64,000 nt of DNA from Diaporthe sp. PMI_573. Its lineage: Eukaryota; Ascomycota; Sordariomycetes; Diaporthales; Diaporthaceae. Numbering within the stretch: position 1 is the first letter of the stretch; each line of letters opens with the position of its first letter. The stretch spans positions 682,001-746,000 of the forward strand of contig JAJTUP010000012.1 in the NCBI GenBank assembly GCA_021399435.1, given 5' to 3'. Shown one piece after another: positions 24,869 through 34,597 of the stretch. Below the pieces are notes generated by a model, which did no database searches, was not told the DNA's origin, and was given only the letters and a program-made list of their open reading frames with translations. The position numbers and the translations under genes are program-made.

Positions 24869-27646
24869 CTAGTCGTCCATCGGCTTATCCTCCAGGGTCA
24901 CACCTCGGGTGTGCTCGTCACCCGCGGCTTCGGTCAGAGGTGTAGGGTTGACAGGGATTCGTCGACCAAGTGAGGACCGTGCTGGATTACGGCCGAGGGA
25001 GTTCCGCTTCTCCAGCGAGTCGTTGGACCGAAGCGTCTCCGACCGGCCCCTGACCGATGTGGGAGACTCTGTCGAGTCACTACTGTTCGTGACCGATTCG
25101 GTGGACGTCGAGGATGGAGGCGTGCCGCCCTCGCCGGGCACCTCAAGACTGGATCGCTTCACACCTAGGACAGGGCCCATGCTCATGCGTACACGCTCGT
25201 TCTTCTCGGTGGGACTGGTCTGCACAGGGAACCTGCCAACACTCCTGTCCCGTCGGTGAGAGCCGAAGCCACGGGGGCTTGGGGCCGGGGAGGTGGCTCT
25301 ACTACGACCGCCTCCTGCCTTCTCCAAAAGCGCCCGCTGGCGCTCCTCCTGGTGTATTCTTCGATTACTCTCATCAGTACTAATGGCGCGTGGACGATTG
25401 GTGCTGTCGCTGTTGGAATTCGTTACCGATGTGGTGTGGCCCAGGGTAGACATGCGCTTCAGTTCGCTGAAAATCGCAGTCTTGTGAGAGAAGAGGTCAC
25501 GCAGTAGGCGGTAAGCGTGCTTCTCCTCCATGGTCAAAGATGTCTCCACACGTGGTCTCAGAACGCACGGTGCCAGTGTTGTCGCAAGAGCAGAGACGTA
25601 CTCCTCGTCCGCGCTTGTCAGCTCGATCAACCTCGTAAAGTGGTTCATGCATGCGTCAAGCGTGGCAATGTTTGTCAGCCGCAGCTGGGAAAGCGTCTGC
25701 TGAAGGACGGAGACACGTCCAGCGTCTGAGGTATCCGGATTAGGCGTGGTGTATATAGTCCTGATGATCTCGTAGACGTGAGAAGACACCAGAGAGTCTT
25801 CCAAGGAGTCAGCGAAACACATCGGTAATCGGAGAGGGCATGGTACTGACCAGGTAGTTCGAGGAGGTAAAGCTTAAGCAAACTTGCAACAGTGGGTATA
25901 TCGAATTCGGAAAGAACATCAGGCGAGAAAGGCTTGCCGTCGTTGACCTTGTTTCGCAGAGCATGAGTCTGAGATAATGGCACATCCACCAGCCAGACCC
26001 CTCTCCTGGCCTCGTCACCCTCAAGATCGGGGTAGTGGTTGTCAAGGTAAGTGAGAATTGTCGTCACCATCATGGGCACTCGCTTCTTGTCCGCCCTGGC
26101 GCGGGCCTCCAGGTCAACACCAAAGGTCTGCTCGTCGACCTTGTTGTAGTAGTTCTCGTATACGACAACCTTTGGAGCAAAGCGTCCGGTGCGGTAGTTC
26201 TCAAGAAGATAGCGCAGATCTCCATCGGGCTGGACAGTCTCCTGGAAGAGCATCATCTTGTCAACAGCAGACTGGAGGCTAGGGATGACGTTGCTGACGC
26301 ATCCCGAGAAATCCAGAATGACCGTCTTGATGGCCTTCAGCCTGTCCAATTCGCACCGCTCGAGAAACTTCAGGTGCACGGTTATGGCCTCTTCGAGCTC
26401 GCATCGAACCTCGTCCAGCTTCTTGACTCCGTCCTTGTACCTGTCGTCGGCCTCCGTCTGCTCCCTCCGCAGGCGCTGCGGCGGAGTCTCACCTGGGTGG
26501 GCGTTGTTGAGAGGATTCCACCCGGCCAGGTACTCGCCCACCGATCCCACGACAGGTGAATCGACAGCGTCCGAGCCGTTGGATGCCAGTGAAAAGGTCC
26601 TGCCCACCGTTGGCTTCTTCTCGGGCACACCAGACATCTGGAACGCCTTGGGCCGCCACTGGTAGAACATCTTGGAGCTGTTTGCGAAAGTGTTTCCAAC
26701 GTTTCCGACGAGCCTCAGGAAGCCGCTGGAAACGAGGTCCTGGCCGATCCTCTCAGCATAGCTGACGCTGGTGGTGTCCATGTACTTCTGGAGGTACTCC
26801 ACAATGTCCGCACCGGCCGAGGTGTTCATGTATGTTCCCAAGATCGGCACTTTGGTATCCTGCAGTTTGATGTTGTTCAACATATGCGCCAGACGCTTCT
26901 TCATCTCCTCGACGTCGAAAGTCTCGTCGCCAATTTCGAAGACGGAGTCTTCATCGGCCCCATCAGCCTCCTTGTTCTCGGAGACCTTGATCTCGGGGAT
27001 CTTGGGTTTGGGGCTGCTCTCTGGGTCCTGGAAAGCGAACTTGGTCTCCTCCTCGAGATCTTCCACCAGCCGGCACTTGTTGAAGTAGTTGCTCCTCAAC
27101 TTCTTGACCAGCTCGGCCTGGCGATCGTGGGCCTTGATCCGGTTCTGCAGCTCGTCCTGGGAGTCTTGTATCCGGGTTTCGTGGTTTTCGCACCACCTGG
27201 AGAAGGGGTTCACGACAAGGTCCCTAATGTTCTGTGCAATCTTCCTGTGCTTATTTCCGCCCTCCTCCATCTCCGCTCGTATGCCGTCGTAGGCCTGCAG
27301 ACGAGAGGGGTCAGCGGGAGCGGGCGAGGCGTGAAGGGGAGACGGGGCATAGAGAGTTGCATACCTTCCGGACGGTAGCGCCGTCGTCCTTTGAAAAGCC
27401 GCCCTGCACCTTGTCGACGGCTGGGGCGATATCGTTGAGGCGCGTACCGTAGAGCTCTTCGGCCTCAGAGCGCATGCGTGCGATGGTCAGGACCTGTCTG
27501 TTCTCTATGACTCCCTGCTGCAGCTTGCTGAACAGGACGCCAAGGCCTGGGATACGTCAGTGGTCGCGGAGTGACACAAGTCGGCAGTTCTGCATCCTAC
27601 CTGCGGCATAGTCGCCCGTCCAGAAACTATCTTGGAAGCCCGGCAT
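24869..27646 (-). CDS. rgd2: F-BAR/DEP/RhoGAP protein, Rgd2 type
   Basis: Rgd2-type proteins bind membranes through an F-BAR domain and act on Cdc42/Rho GTPases in polarity and wall signalling. Exons: 27646-27601, 27546-27365, 27294-25851 and 25797-24869 (866 residues, frame closed). Exon 1 starts MPGFQDSFWTGDYAAGL, a standard F-BAR start. The F-BAR is split by a DEP domain (about residues 240-315, from KVPILGTYMN to MFYQWRPKAF) and resumes with the coiled segment containing LEEAITVHLKFLERCEL; this insertion is typical of Rgd2. A RhoGAP-type domain follows (about 510-660). The usual arginine finger (GIFR) is replaced by GVWL. The C-terminal 200 residues are Ser/Arg-rich and probably disordered. 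The gene is intact; the GAP activity of this copy is open. Confidence 0.92.
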
Positions 27647-29333
27647 GTTGGTTGGTGGTGTGGGGAGCCTATGACAGGCTCTCTCTCTCTCTTCTGGAAC
27701 TTGCGGTTGATGAATAACTAAGGGCTTCGTGGATGCATCTATGTCATGGCTCGCAGAGGTCTGGCAGTCCGATGTTGAATTTTCAGAGCCTGGCCGAGAG
27801 GAAGAGGTTGATCGCTGGAGGTGTCCAAGGGATCACAAAGGAAGGGACCACGGGGGGCCACCGGTGAGGCTGAGCAGCTGCGAGTTGGGCAGGTTGTGGA
27901 TGATGCGCGGCAGCTCGCTGGGTCGTGGGTCGTGGGTCTCAGGTCTCGTCTAGGCCACCTCGGTCCTGGGCGACGAATGGGTCGGCGCGGTCAGTCGCCA
28001 GAGGCAGAGAGGGCAGCGGCAAGAGGTCGTGATGGGCCGGGCGGTGCGATGTGGCTCTCGTGGGGCAGCGGCAGGCCGGGTTCTGATTAGGGTGGAAGGA
28101 GCAACAGCAGGTTCAGGATAGGGGCACGGCGTCGGCGAAGGTATTGTCCAAATGTGAAGGGGCGTGTCGCGATGGACTCTTTCTCCGTCTTGTCTGTGTG
28201 GACTGGCTGCAAGGGAAATCTCACAGCGTGCGTCGCCTAGAACTTCTGATGGGCCCCGCCGCAGCTCATTGGTTCCCCAGCTAAAAGTCTAGTTCATCGG
28301 GCCTGTCAGGGGCCCCTAGAGGCAGCCCGAGTCGCTCCAAGCTACCCCTGACCGTTGATTCGCTGCGACCTGAGCTGGGACGGCAGCAGGCTGAATCTGA
28401 ATACGACCACCAAATGAAACTTATGAAACTTTGAAACGGGGCAGACCATGTCCTACACTGTCCGACCTTCCAAGGTTGTCACCGCCTGTGACGTCGTCCC
28501 GCCTGCTACCACCGAGCATTAACAGTACTCCGTAGGATCAGAAGTTGCGGTCCAGCAGCACCTTGCTCAAGTCACGGTTGCCAACCTCTGCTAGGCCAAG
28601 TCGGTAGTTGAGTTCGACAAGCCACACCCTTGGAGCTCAAGAGCTGCAGCGAAGCGCCCTTGTTGTCTTGGAAGTGACGGAGACGACCGTTTTTTTTTCT
28701 CTCGCACGGCCTGTTGCCCAACATCCCATGCACGCGAACACAGGCGGTGGGGCTGTGTCTGGTTTGTCGGATAATCTCCTGCCAGTCATTGCTCACATGA
28801 GGACCTGTCTCTTTTTCGGTTCGTTCTTGCTTGAGGATTACCTCGATCACGTTCTGTAAGCTTTGCGCCCGGCTGGCTTCATCAGAATGTGCAGGTGTAT
28901 CATCATCACCATCACTGTGTGCAGCCATCATGGACCGCAGAGTCATAGATGAGTGGGCTCGCAGATTCAGGAACCATCACAAGCTAGTGTAGGAGTGGGT
29001 AAAATGCATGGGGGGTTGCTCCCTAAAGGTGCATATACGCGCCGACAAGCGCTCGCAGCCGACCATGTTGTCGTCTAAGTTGCCGCAGCTTATCAATCAA
29101 CCAGCCATCTTGGCCCGGCATCCACCCACCTACGTAGTAGATGTCGAACTCAGAACCGCCGGCCTTCTCTCAAGGTTGGCTGTACACTAAGATACTGTGC
29201 CATTGTAGACTGGATCTCGTCCTGGCCTTGCCCCATTGACTTAATCTCACTTCAAGATCCGCATTCAACCAGAATAGAGTAGGCGTCCCTGTCCCGGGGT
29301 TCCCTAGCCGCTCACCCGCAGTCCCGGCCGTCA
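27647..29333. promoter_or_regulatory. Divergent promoter region (RhoGAP and dipeptidase)
   Basis: A 1.7-kb region between two divergently transcribed genes. A short (CT)n tract lies about 40 bases upstream of the RhoGAP start (27678-27692). No TATA box stands out near either start. Short frames here do not resemble proteins I know. Confidence 0.5.
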
Positions 29334-30834
29334 ATGCATCCCCACGAGAAGCACCAGCCCTACGAGCCTGCCCTGGATAAGCGAGATGATGCTCGACGAT
29401 CTCAAAGCCTGCGCATGAGGCTTCTGGCTTGCTTCCTGGCCGTGGTTGGCCTCAGCACGCTGTTCAGACTGCCTCACTACTGCCATCATGCCGTCTCCAA
29501 CGCCCTTCTTCCTCACAAGGCGCTCACAATCGAGGAGAGGGTCAAGGACATCCTCACCTCAACTCCGTTGATCGACGGCCACAATGACTTGCCTATCTTG
29601 ATTCGGGCTCTCTATGGCAATCACATATACAATGAGACTTTCCGGGAGCCTTTCGAGACCGGCAAAATGCCCGGTCACGTCGACCTGGTCCGGCTCCGAG
29701 AAGGCCTGAATGGGGGTGCCTTCTGGTCTGTGTATTGGATATGCCCTGTCAAGATGCTCGATTTCAGTGTGAGTTGCCTTGTCAATGACATTTCAGAAAC
29801 GTTGCGTTCGTTGCCACTCCCGAGATAGCTCATGAGATCAACTGGGACGCAACTAACTGAGTGCACAGGACGATATCTACGCCCCCATTGTACAGGCCAC
29901 TATCCAACAGATTGATCTTGTGACCAGACTCCAAGAGCTGTATCCGACCCAATTCTCACCCAAGGTGAACAGCAGTACTGCTGAAGCCGCTTTCAAGAAC
30001 GGCCAGCTCATCTCTCCACTCGGTATCGAGGGTCTGCACCAGATCGGCAACTCGGCCGCAAACTTGCGTCGTTTCTATGACCTGGGCGTTCGCTATGCCA
30101 CACTGACACACAACTGCCCCAACCGGTATGCCGACTCAGCATTGTGGTCCAACCCCTCGCGAAGCGCCCCTCCATACTGGGGAGGTGTGTCCGAAGAGGG
30201 CAAGCTTCTGATCCACGAGATGAACCGCATCGGCATGATGGTGGACCTCAGTCATACCTCAGCCGACACCCAGCGCCATGTCCTCGGTGGTGGCAAGGAC
30301 GGGTGGGAAGGGAGCAAGGCTCCAGTCATATACAGCCACTCCTCGGCATACAGCATTTGCCCTCACCCGCGCAACGTGGAGGACGACGTGCTTCAGCTGG
30401 TCAAGGAGCGCAACAGCATCGTCATGGTCAACTTCGCCCCGGACTTTGTTTCATGCGTTGAAGGCGACAATGAGAACGGGTTGCCGGACTTTTATCCGCC
30501 CAACTCGACGTTGGCTCACGTTGCAAAGCATGTGATCTACATCGGCAACCTCATCGGATTCGACCACGTTGGCTTCGGAAGCGACTTCGACGGTATCCCC
30601 ACCACCCCGGAGGGTCTGGATGACGTCTCAAAGTATCCAGACCTTGTCGCCGAGCTACTGAGGCAGGGCGTCAGCGATGAGGATGCTGCCAAAGTAGCCG
30701 GAGGTAACATCCTGCGCGTCTGGAAAGCTGTAGACGACGTCGCGCTCGGCTTACAGGCCAAGGGAACGCCGCCTTTGGAAGACGACTTGCCGAGATTGTT
30801 CGAGTCCACCTCGGAATTCCTGGGGACGTTCTAG
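29334..30834 (+). CDS. Membrane-anchored dipeptidase (peptidase family M19)
   Basis: This is a zinc-dependent dipeptidase of the renal dipeptidase family, which hydrolyses dipeptides. Exons: 29334-29768 and 29869-30834, joined in phase 0 across an intron with GTGAGT donor and CTAAC branch site (466 residues). A basic N-terminus is followed by one hydrophobic segment (about residues 28-46), most likely a signal anchor, so the enzyme would face the lumen of a compartment or the outside. Metal-site motifs are present: DGHND (His83 and Asp85), MVDLSHTS, VIYSHSSAY and GFGSDFDG. Several N-x-S/T sites agree with a secretory route. Fungal members also occur in gliotoxin-like biosynthetic clusters, but no cluster genes are nearby, so a general peptide-recycling role is more likely. 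Confidence 0.92.
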
Positions 30835-31083
30835 ACTTGGCCGATGGCGTCAAATTCTGAAAACAGAGATGGCACGGAGGTGGTTTATGTTTATTTCGGC
30901 AAATGTATGGCTGTAGAATAATGTACAATTTGTTGCACATGGCTGTCCTGTATAGCACATGCAAGGTTCCACTCCAGATCGACCGTGGTGTCGTGGGTAC
31001 CGTATCAGTGCGAGATGACCTTTTCCGCCGTATGCTCTGACTGAGTGCTTGCTTTGGGCGCCGCGACGGCCCATGTAACCCGA

Positions 31084-31581
31084 TCAGCCCTTTCTCTCCA
31101 GCCTGTTGAGCTTCGCCGACGTCATGTTCTGGTTCCTTGCCCTCTGTCCACGCACCGGCAGACCCATCGCGTGTCTCCTTCCCCTGTACGCGCCCATATC
31201 TTTTAACCGCCTGATGTTCTCCTGCACAATCTTCCTCGCGTCGTTCTCGATCGTCATGGTCGACAGTTCTGCCGTGAGCGCGAGCACCGTCTTGGACGAC
31301 AGGGACTCTAGTCTCGCCCTTGGGAAGATGGAGTATTTGGCCATTATTCGGTCGGCCGTCGTTGAGCCCAGGGCATAGAAGGACTCTAAGGCTTTCTGGA
31401 GGTGGCGAACGTTAGTTATGGCTGTTGCGACGGACGAGAGGCAAGCGTCGTGGGAGAGGCAGGCTGGTGCGTACCTTGACGAGCTTTTTCTCGCCGAAGT
31501 TGACGCCGAGAATGGGGATCTAAGAGAAGTAAGCTTGTGCTCTCCCTGATACAAATATATATATGGAGGTGGACACACCAT
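31084..31581 (-). CDS. sws2: Mitochondrial small-subunit ribosomal protein uS13m
   Basis: Protein S13 of the mitochondrial ribosome (yeast SWS2), at the head of the small subunit. Exons: 31581-31579 (the ATG only), 31519-31475 and 31395-31084, giving 119 residues starting MIPILGVNFGEKKLVK. Bacterial-type motifs are clear: a helix-two-turn-helix region, DARKIVQENIRRLKDMGAYRGRRH and GLPVRGQRARNQ. The middle exon has no ATG. The only start that matches family length is the ATG at 31581, directly followed by a GTGTGT donor, so the whole first coding exon is the start codon. A six-codon upstream frame begins at 31624. The gene faces yih1 across a 0.43-kb divergent promoter. Confidence 0.9.
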   Translation of the reverse strand: MVCPPPYIYLYQGEHKLTSLRSPFSASTSARKSSSRYAPACLSHDACLSSVATAITNVRHLQKALESFYALGSTTADRIMAKYSIFPRARLESLSSKTVLALTAELSTMTIENDARKIVQENIRRLKDMGAYRGRRHAMGLPVRGQRARNQNMTSAKLNRLERKG

Positions 31582-32013
31582 CTTGACGAAGTGTGCCCTC
31601 GATCTACCGGGGCAAGAGAATCATTGAAGGGTTTCGGGGCGGCGTGCATGGCATGTGGTTGTGACATGCGAATGCGCTTCTCAGTCGGTCACTCAACATG
31701 GCCGCCACACCTAACCCTGGAAACGTGCCCACCCCCCTCCACCACCTGACCCCAGATGTCAACCTTGCAGCCCAGAGCTTACACTGTATTTTCAACTCAC
31801 TCTCGTACCACCAGGGTCCACCTTCTGGGAGGACAGTTTCGTGTCCAGGACAGACCCAAAAGGCCGAGGAAGCTCCCGTCGAATCACAGTTTTCAGAAGA
31901 CAATTTGTTTTTTTTTTGCGAGGCATAACAAAGATTGTGATAAGCCCACCTCAGGCCTCAACTACCCGGGTTACACGTTGTGCAACAATCAGCAATTGGT
32001 CCGGGAGACAGTC
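31582..32013. promoter_or_regulatory. Divergent promoter between uS13m and yih1
   Basis: A compact 0.43-kb intergenic region with start codons pointing outward. It contains a 10-T run at 31908-31917 and short upstream ATGs on both strands. No TATA box is evident. Confidence 0.5.
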
Positions 32014-32844
32014 ATGTCCGAGGAGCTTTCTGACGAGATCGAGGCCATAAACTCAATATATGGCGATGGAAGCCTAGTCCAGGCCGGAGAGGACTCAGAC
32101 ATCTATATCCTGAGCCTCCCAGATGAGGCGGTCTCACTGCGCCTGCAGTTCCCACCAGACTATCCCGCCGCGCCGTGCATCCCCATCAGCACCAACAGCT
32201 CCGGGGGCAGACGCGGCGTGGGAGCTCGTGACCTTGAGCTTTTCCGCAGCGCGCTGGGGAATATCTTCCAGCCCGGCCAGGTCTGTCTCTTTGACGCCGT
32301 CGAGGAGCTGAAGAGACTGCAGGAGGAGGCTGGGGTGGACAACGGCTCGCCCTCGGACCACGGGGAGCCAGACGACGACGCGCACGCCGTCTTCACCTCC
32401 AAGGCGGCCGATGACCTAGGCCCGGAGCCACCATGGGTCATATCCGAGCCCGTAGTGGAGCTCAAGTCCGTCTTCGTCGCACGCTGCGCTGCGGTCACCT
32501 CCCCCGACCAGGCCGCCAAGTTCGTGGAGCACCTGTTGGCGAGCGACAAGCGGGTGCGGACCGCAACTCACAACATCACCGCGTGGCGCATCCGTGGGCC
32601 CAACGGGACTTCTTTCCAGGACTGCGATGACGACGGCGAGACGGCCGCAGGTGGGCGGCTGCTGCACCTCATGCAGCTCATGGACCTGTGGGATCACATG
32701 GTCGTGGTGACTCGCTGGTACGGCGGCCAGAAGCTCGGGCCTAGGAGGTTCGCGCTCATCAACGCCGCTGCCAGGGACGCCTTTGTCAGGGCTGGCATCG
32801 TCAACGAGCCGTCGACTGCTAAGAAGAAGGGACACGGCAAATGA
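32014..32844 (+). CDS. yih1: Yih1/IMPACT, negative regulator of the Gcn2 pathway
   Basis: Yih1 (IMPACT in animals) binds Gcn1 through its RWD domain and so restrains Gcn2 activation in amino-acid starvation; it also binds actin. A single exon encodes 276 residues. The start MSEELSDEIEAINSIYGDGS is the typical RWD opening, which fixes the start codon. The RWD region ends near residue 110 (LFDAVEELKRLQEE), an acidic linker follows, and the C-terminal half is the ancient IMPACT/UPF0029 fold with the signature MDLWDHMVVVTRWYGGQKLG and RFALINAAARDAF. The tail is short and basic. All expected parts are present. It lies tail to tail with a CASTOR-like gene. Confidence 0.95.
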   Translation: MSEELSDEIEAINSIYGDGSLVQAGEDSDIYILSLPDEAVSLRLQFPPDYPAAPCIPISTNSSGGRRGVGARDLELFRSALGNIFQPGQVCLFDAVEELKRLQEEAGVDNGSPSDHGEPDDDAHAVFTSKAADDLGPEPPWVISEPVVELKSVFVARCAAVTSPDQAAKFVEHLLASDKRVRTATHNITAWRIRGPNGTSFQDCDDDGETAAGGRLLHLMQLMDLWDHMVVVTRWYGGQKLGPRRFALINAAARDAFVRAGIVNEPSTAKKKGHGK

Positions 32845-33173
32845 GTCTATGGGTTCACATTCTCGTCACCAGACGAGCCAAAATGCAATTATCGGCCGAG
32901 CGTTACTCTATCTTCACACAATTTTAGGCGGTCCGCGGATGTCCTGACTTTTTCCAACGCCGTCTGTCGAGCTCCAGCTGAATTTTGCGGCAAGTTATCC
33001 ACGAAGCCTGCCCAGATGACATCCCTTACCATAGAATAACGCCGCCACATGCCAGCCAGCCAGAAGAGGACATGAGAATTCCCAGACATACACCGTCGCA
33101 GTGTCTCCCAGGCCGAAATTGCGAAGCTTCAGCAGAACTTCGATCTTTTGTGCAGACTCCAGTTTTTCGCTTT
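32845..33173. other. Short convergent intergenic region
   Basis: Just 329 bases separate the stop codons of yih1 and the ACT-domain gene, so the 3' ends of the two transcripts may overlap. Nothing else is seen. Confidence 0.6.
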
Positions 33174-34597
33174 TTAAGCGTCCTTCGGCAGCAAGGGACT
33201 CAGGATCTCTAGAGCACGGTCTGCATACTCGCTAGATAGCATGACAGCGCCGGTTTTAGCCGTGGAGAGATATGACAGCTCGGCATTTTCCATGCGCATG
33301 CCTTCGACAAGCTTCCCTGCCACGCCGGCCACGATTCCAGTCGCCTCAAAAGGAAGGTCGACCAGGTCAAGCAGAATCGGCGTTAGATCGGCGTCAGTCG
33401 GCCCTATCAACGAATCGCCAAAGGTGTCCAACAAGCAGCGATCTATAAGGAGGGATGGCTCATCTTCCTCGGCCAGGGTTACAGACAAGAATCGAGGCTG
33501 GCTCACCAACGCCGCGATCAGGCTGGTGTAGAATTTGGTGTCGACCTTATCGACCCACGAGCTCTTGCGATGGTTCCCGTTTCCCGCGTACGACCTTGAA
33601 GGCCTCGAATAGGTTTCGAGCTGGGAGACATCCTTGCCGGAGCAGTGGATCAGGCGCAGGTCGGGCTCTGTATGAGCGACAACGTTGTGCTTCTTCAACA
33701 GTTTGAAAGTCCGCATTTGCAGCTCCGCGGCATTGGATGGGGGAGGCGTGGACGGTGGATCGTCACTATCCTGGCTCAGACCCCGAGTGTGTGAAGATGC
33801 GACAGGCGACACGAAGGACGAACTGCTGTCCTCTGAGCATTCGAATCCCTGCTCGAATAAAGCCTGCACAACATTCTGGCGAGACCTGGTGGGGACTATC
33901 AGGAAATCCGAGTAGTAGGTTGTGACGAAGAAGATGGATATGCCGGCAAGCGCGAGGGGAGAGGTCAAATCGACGACTCGGCTGCCAGCGTCGGCCCCCG
34001 GAGAGGACACTCGCAACACACAGTAAGACTCGGCGGATATCGACACGGTTTTGGCCGAGTTTTTAGGTAATTGCTTGATTATGGGCTCGAAGATTGTCCT
34101 GGACCAGGTCTCGTTGCAGACTATCGAACACTCGAAAGGCGTTACGCTGATATTAAGGAAGCCATGCTCCTGAACCAGCGTCAGGTCCCCAAGCTCGTCT
34201 TCGAGCTTGGTGCAGGGCGAGGGAAGGAGTAGGCGGAGGATGGGCTGAAGGAATTGCGAGTAGAGGCCCAGAGGGATGTGTATGAGGCTGAGGGTTTGGT
34301 CCTGTGCATCCACGGCCAGTCAGTACTGATGTCCCATTCTCTGATCTATGGAACCGTTACGGCGAATTCCAACACCGGCACAGGAACCAATTGCGCGCCA
34401 GGCCCCACCGATGGACGGCCCCGCAATCGGCCGGGATCATTTCGGCGTCGCGCCCGGAGCAGCCCGCTCAGAAGTGACTCACTCCGGTGGAATGTCGGGG
34501 ACCCTGCAACAACAAAAAAAAAAAAGATAGGGCAAAATGGCATTGCAGGTTGTCCGGACGGGTTGCAACTTACGAGAAGTTTTATTTCAGCGTTCAT
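33174..34597 (-). CDS. ACT-domain protein of the CASTOR/GATS-like family
   Basis: The protein resembles the fungal ACT-domain relatives of animal CASTOR/GATS, which bind arginine and signal to TORC1; the fungal role is not established to my knowledge. Two exons (34597-34574 and 34301-33174) joined in phase 0 give 383 residues starting MNAEIKLLDQTLSLIHIPLG. The 272-base intron has a GTAAGT donor, a CTGAC branch site and CACAG acceptor. Conserved-looking parts are SLIHIPLGLYSQFLQPILRL, EHGFLNISVTPFECSIVC and GISIFFVTTYYSDFLIVP in the first ACT pair, and the C-terminal LPFEATGIVAGVAGKLVEG and TAKTGAVMLSS. A Ser/Pro-rich loop (about residues 165-205) separates the halves. Family assignment is by pattern of length and motifs, so moderately sure. 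Confidence 0.8.
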
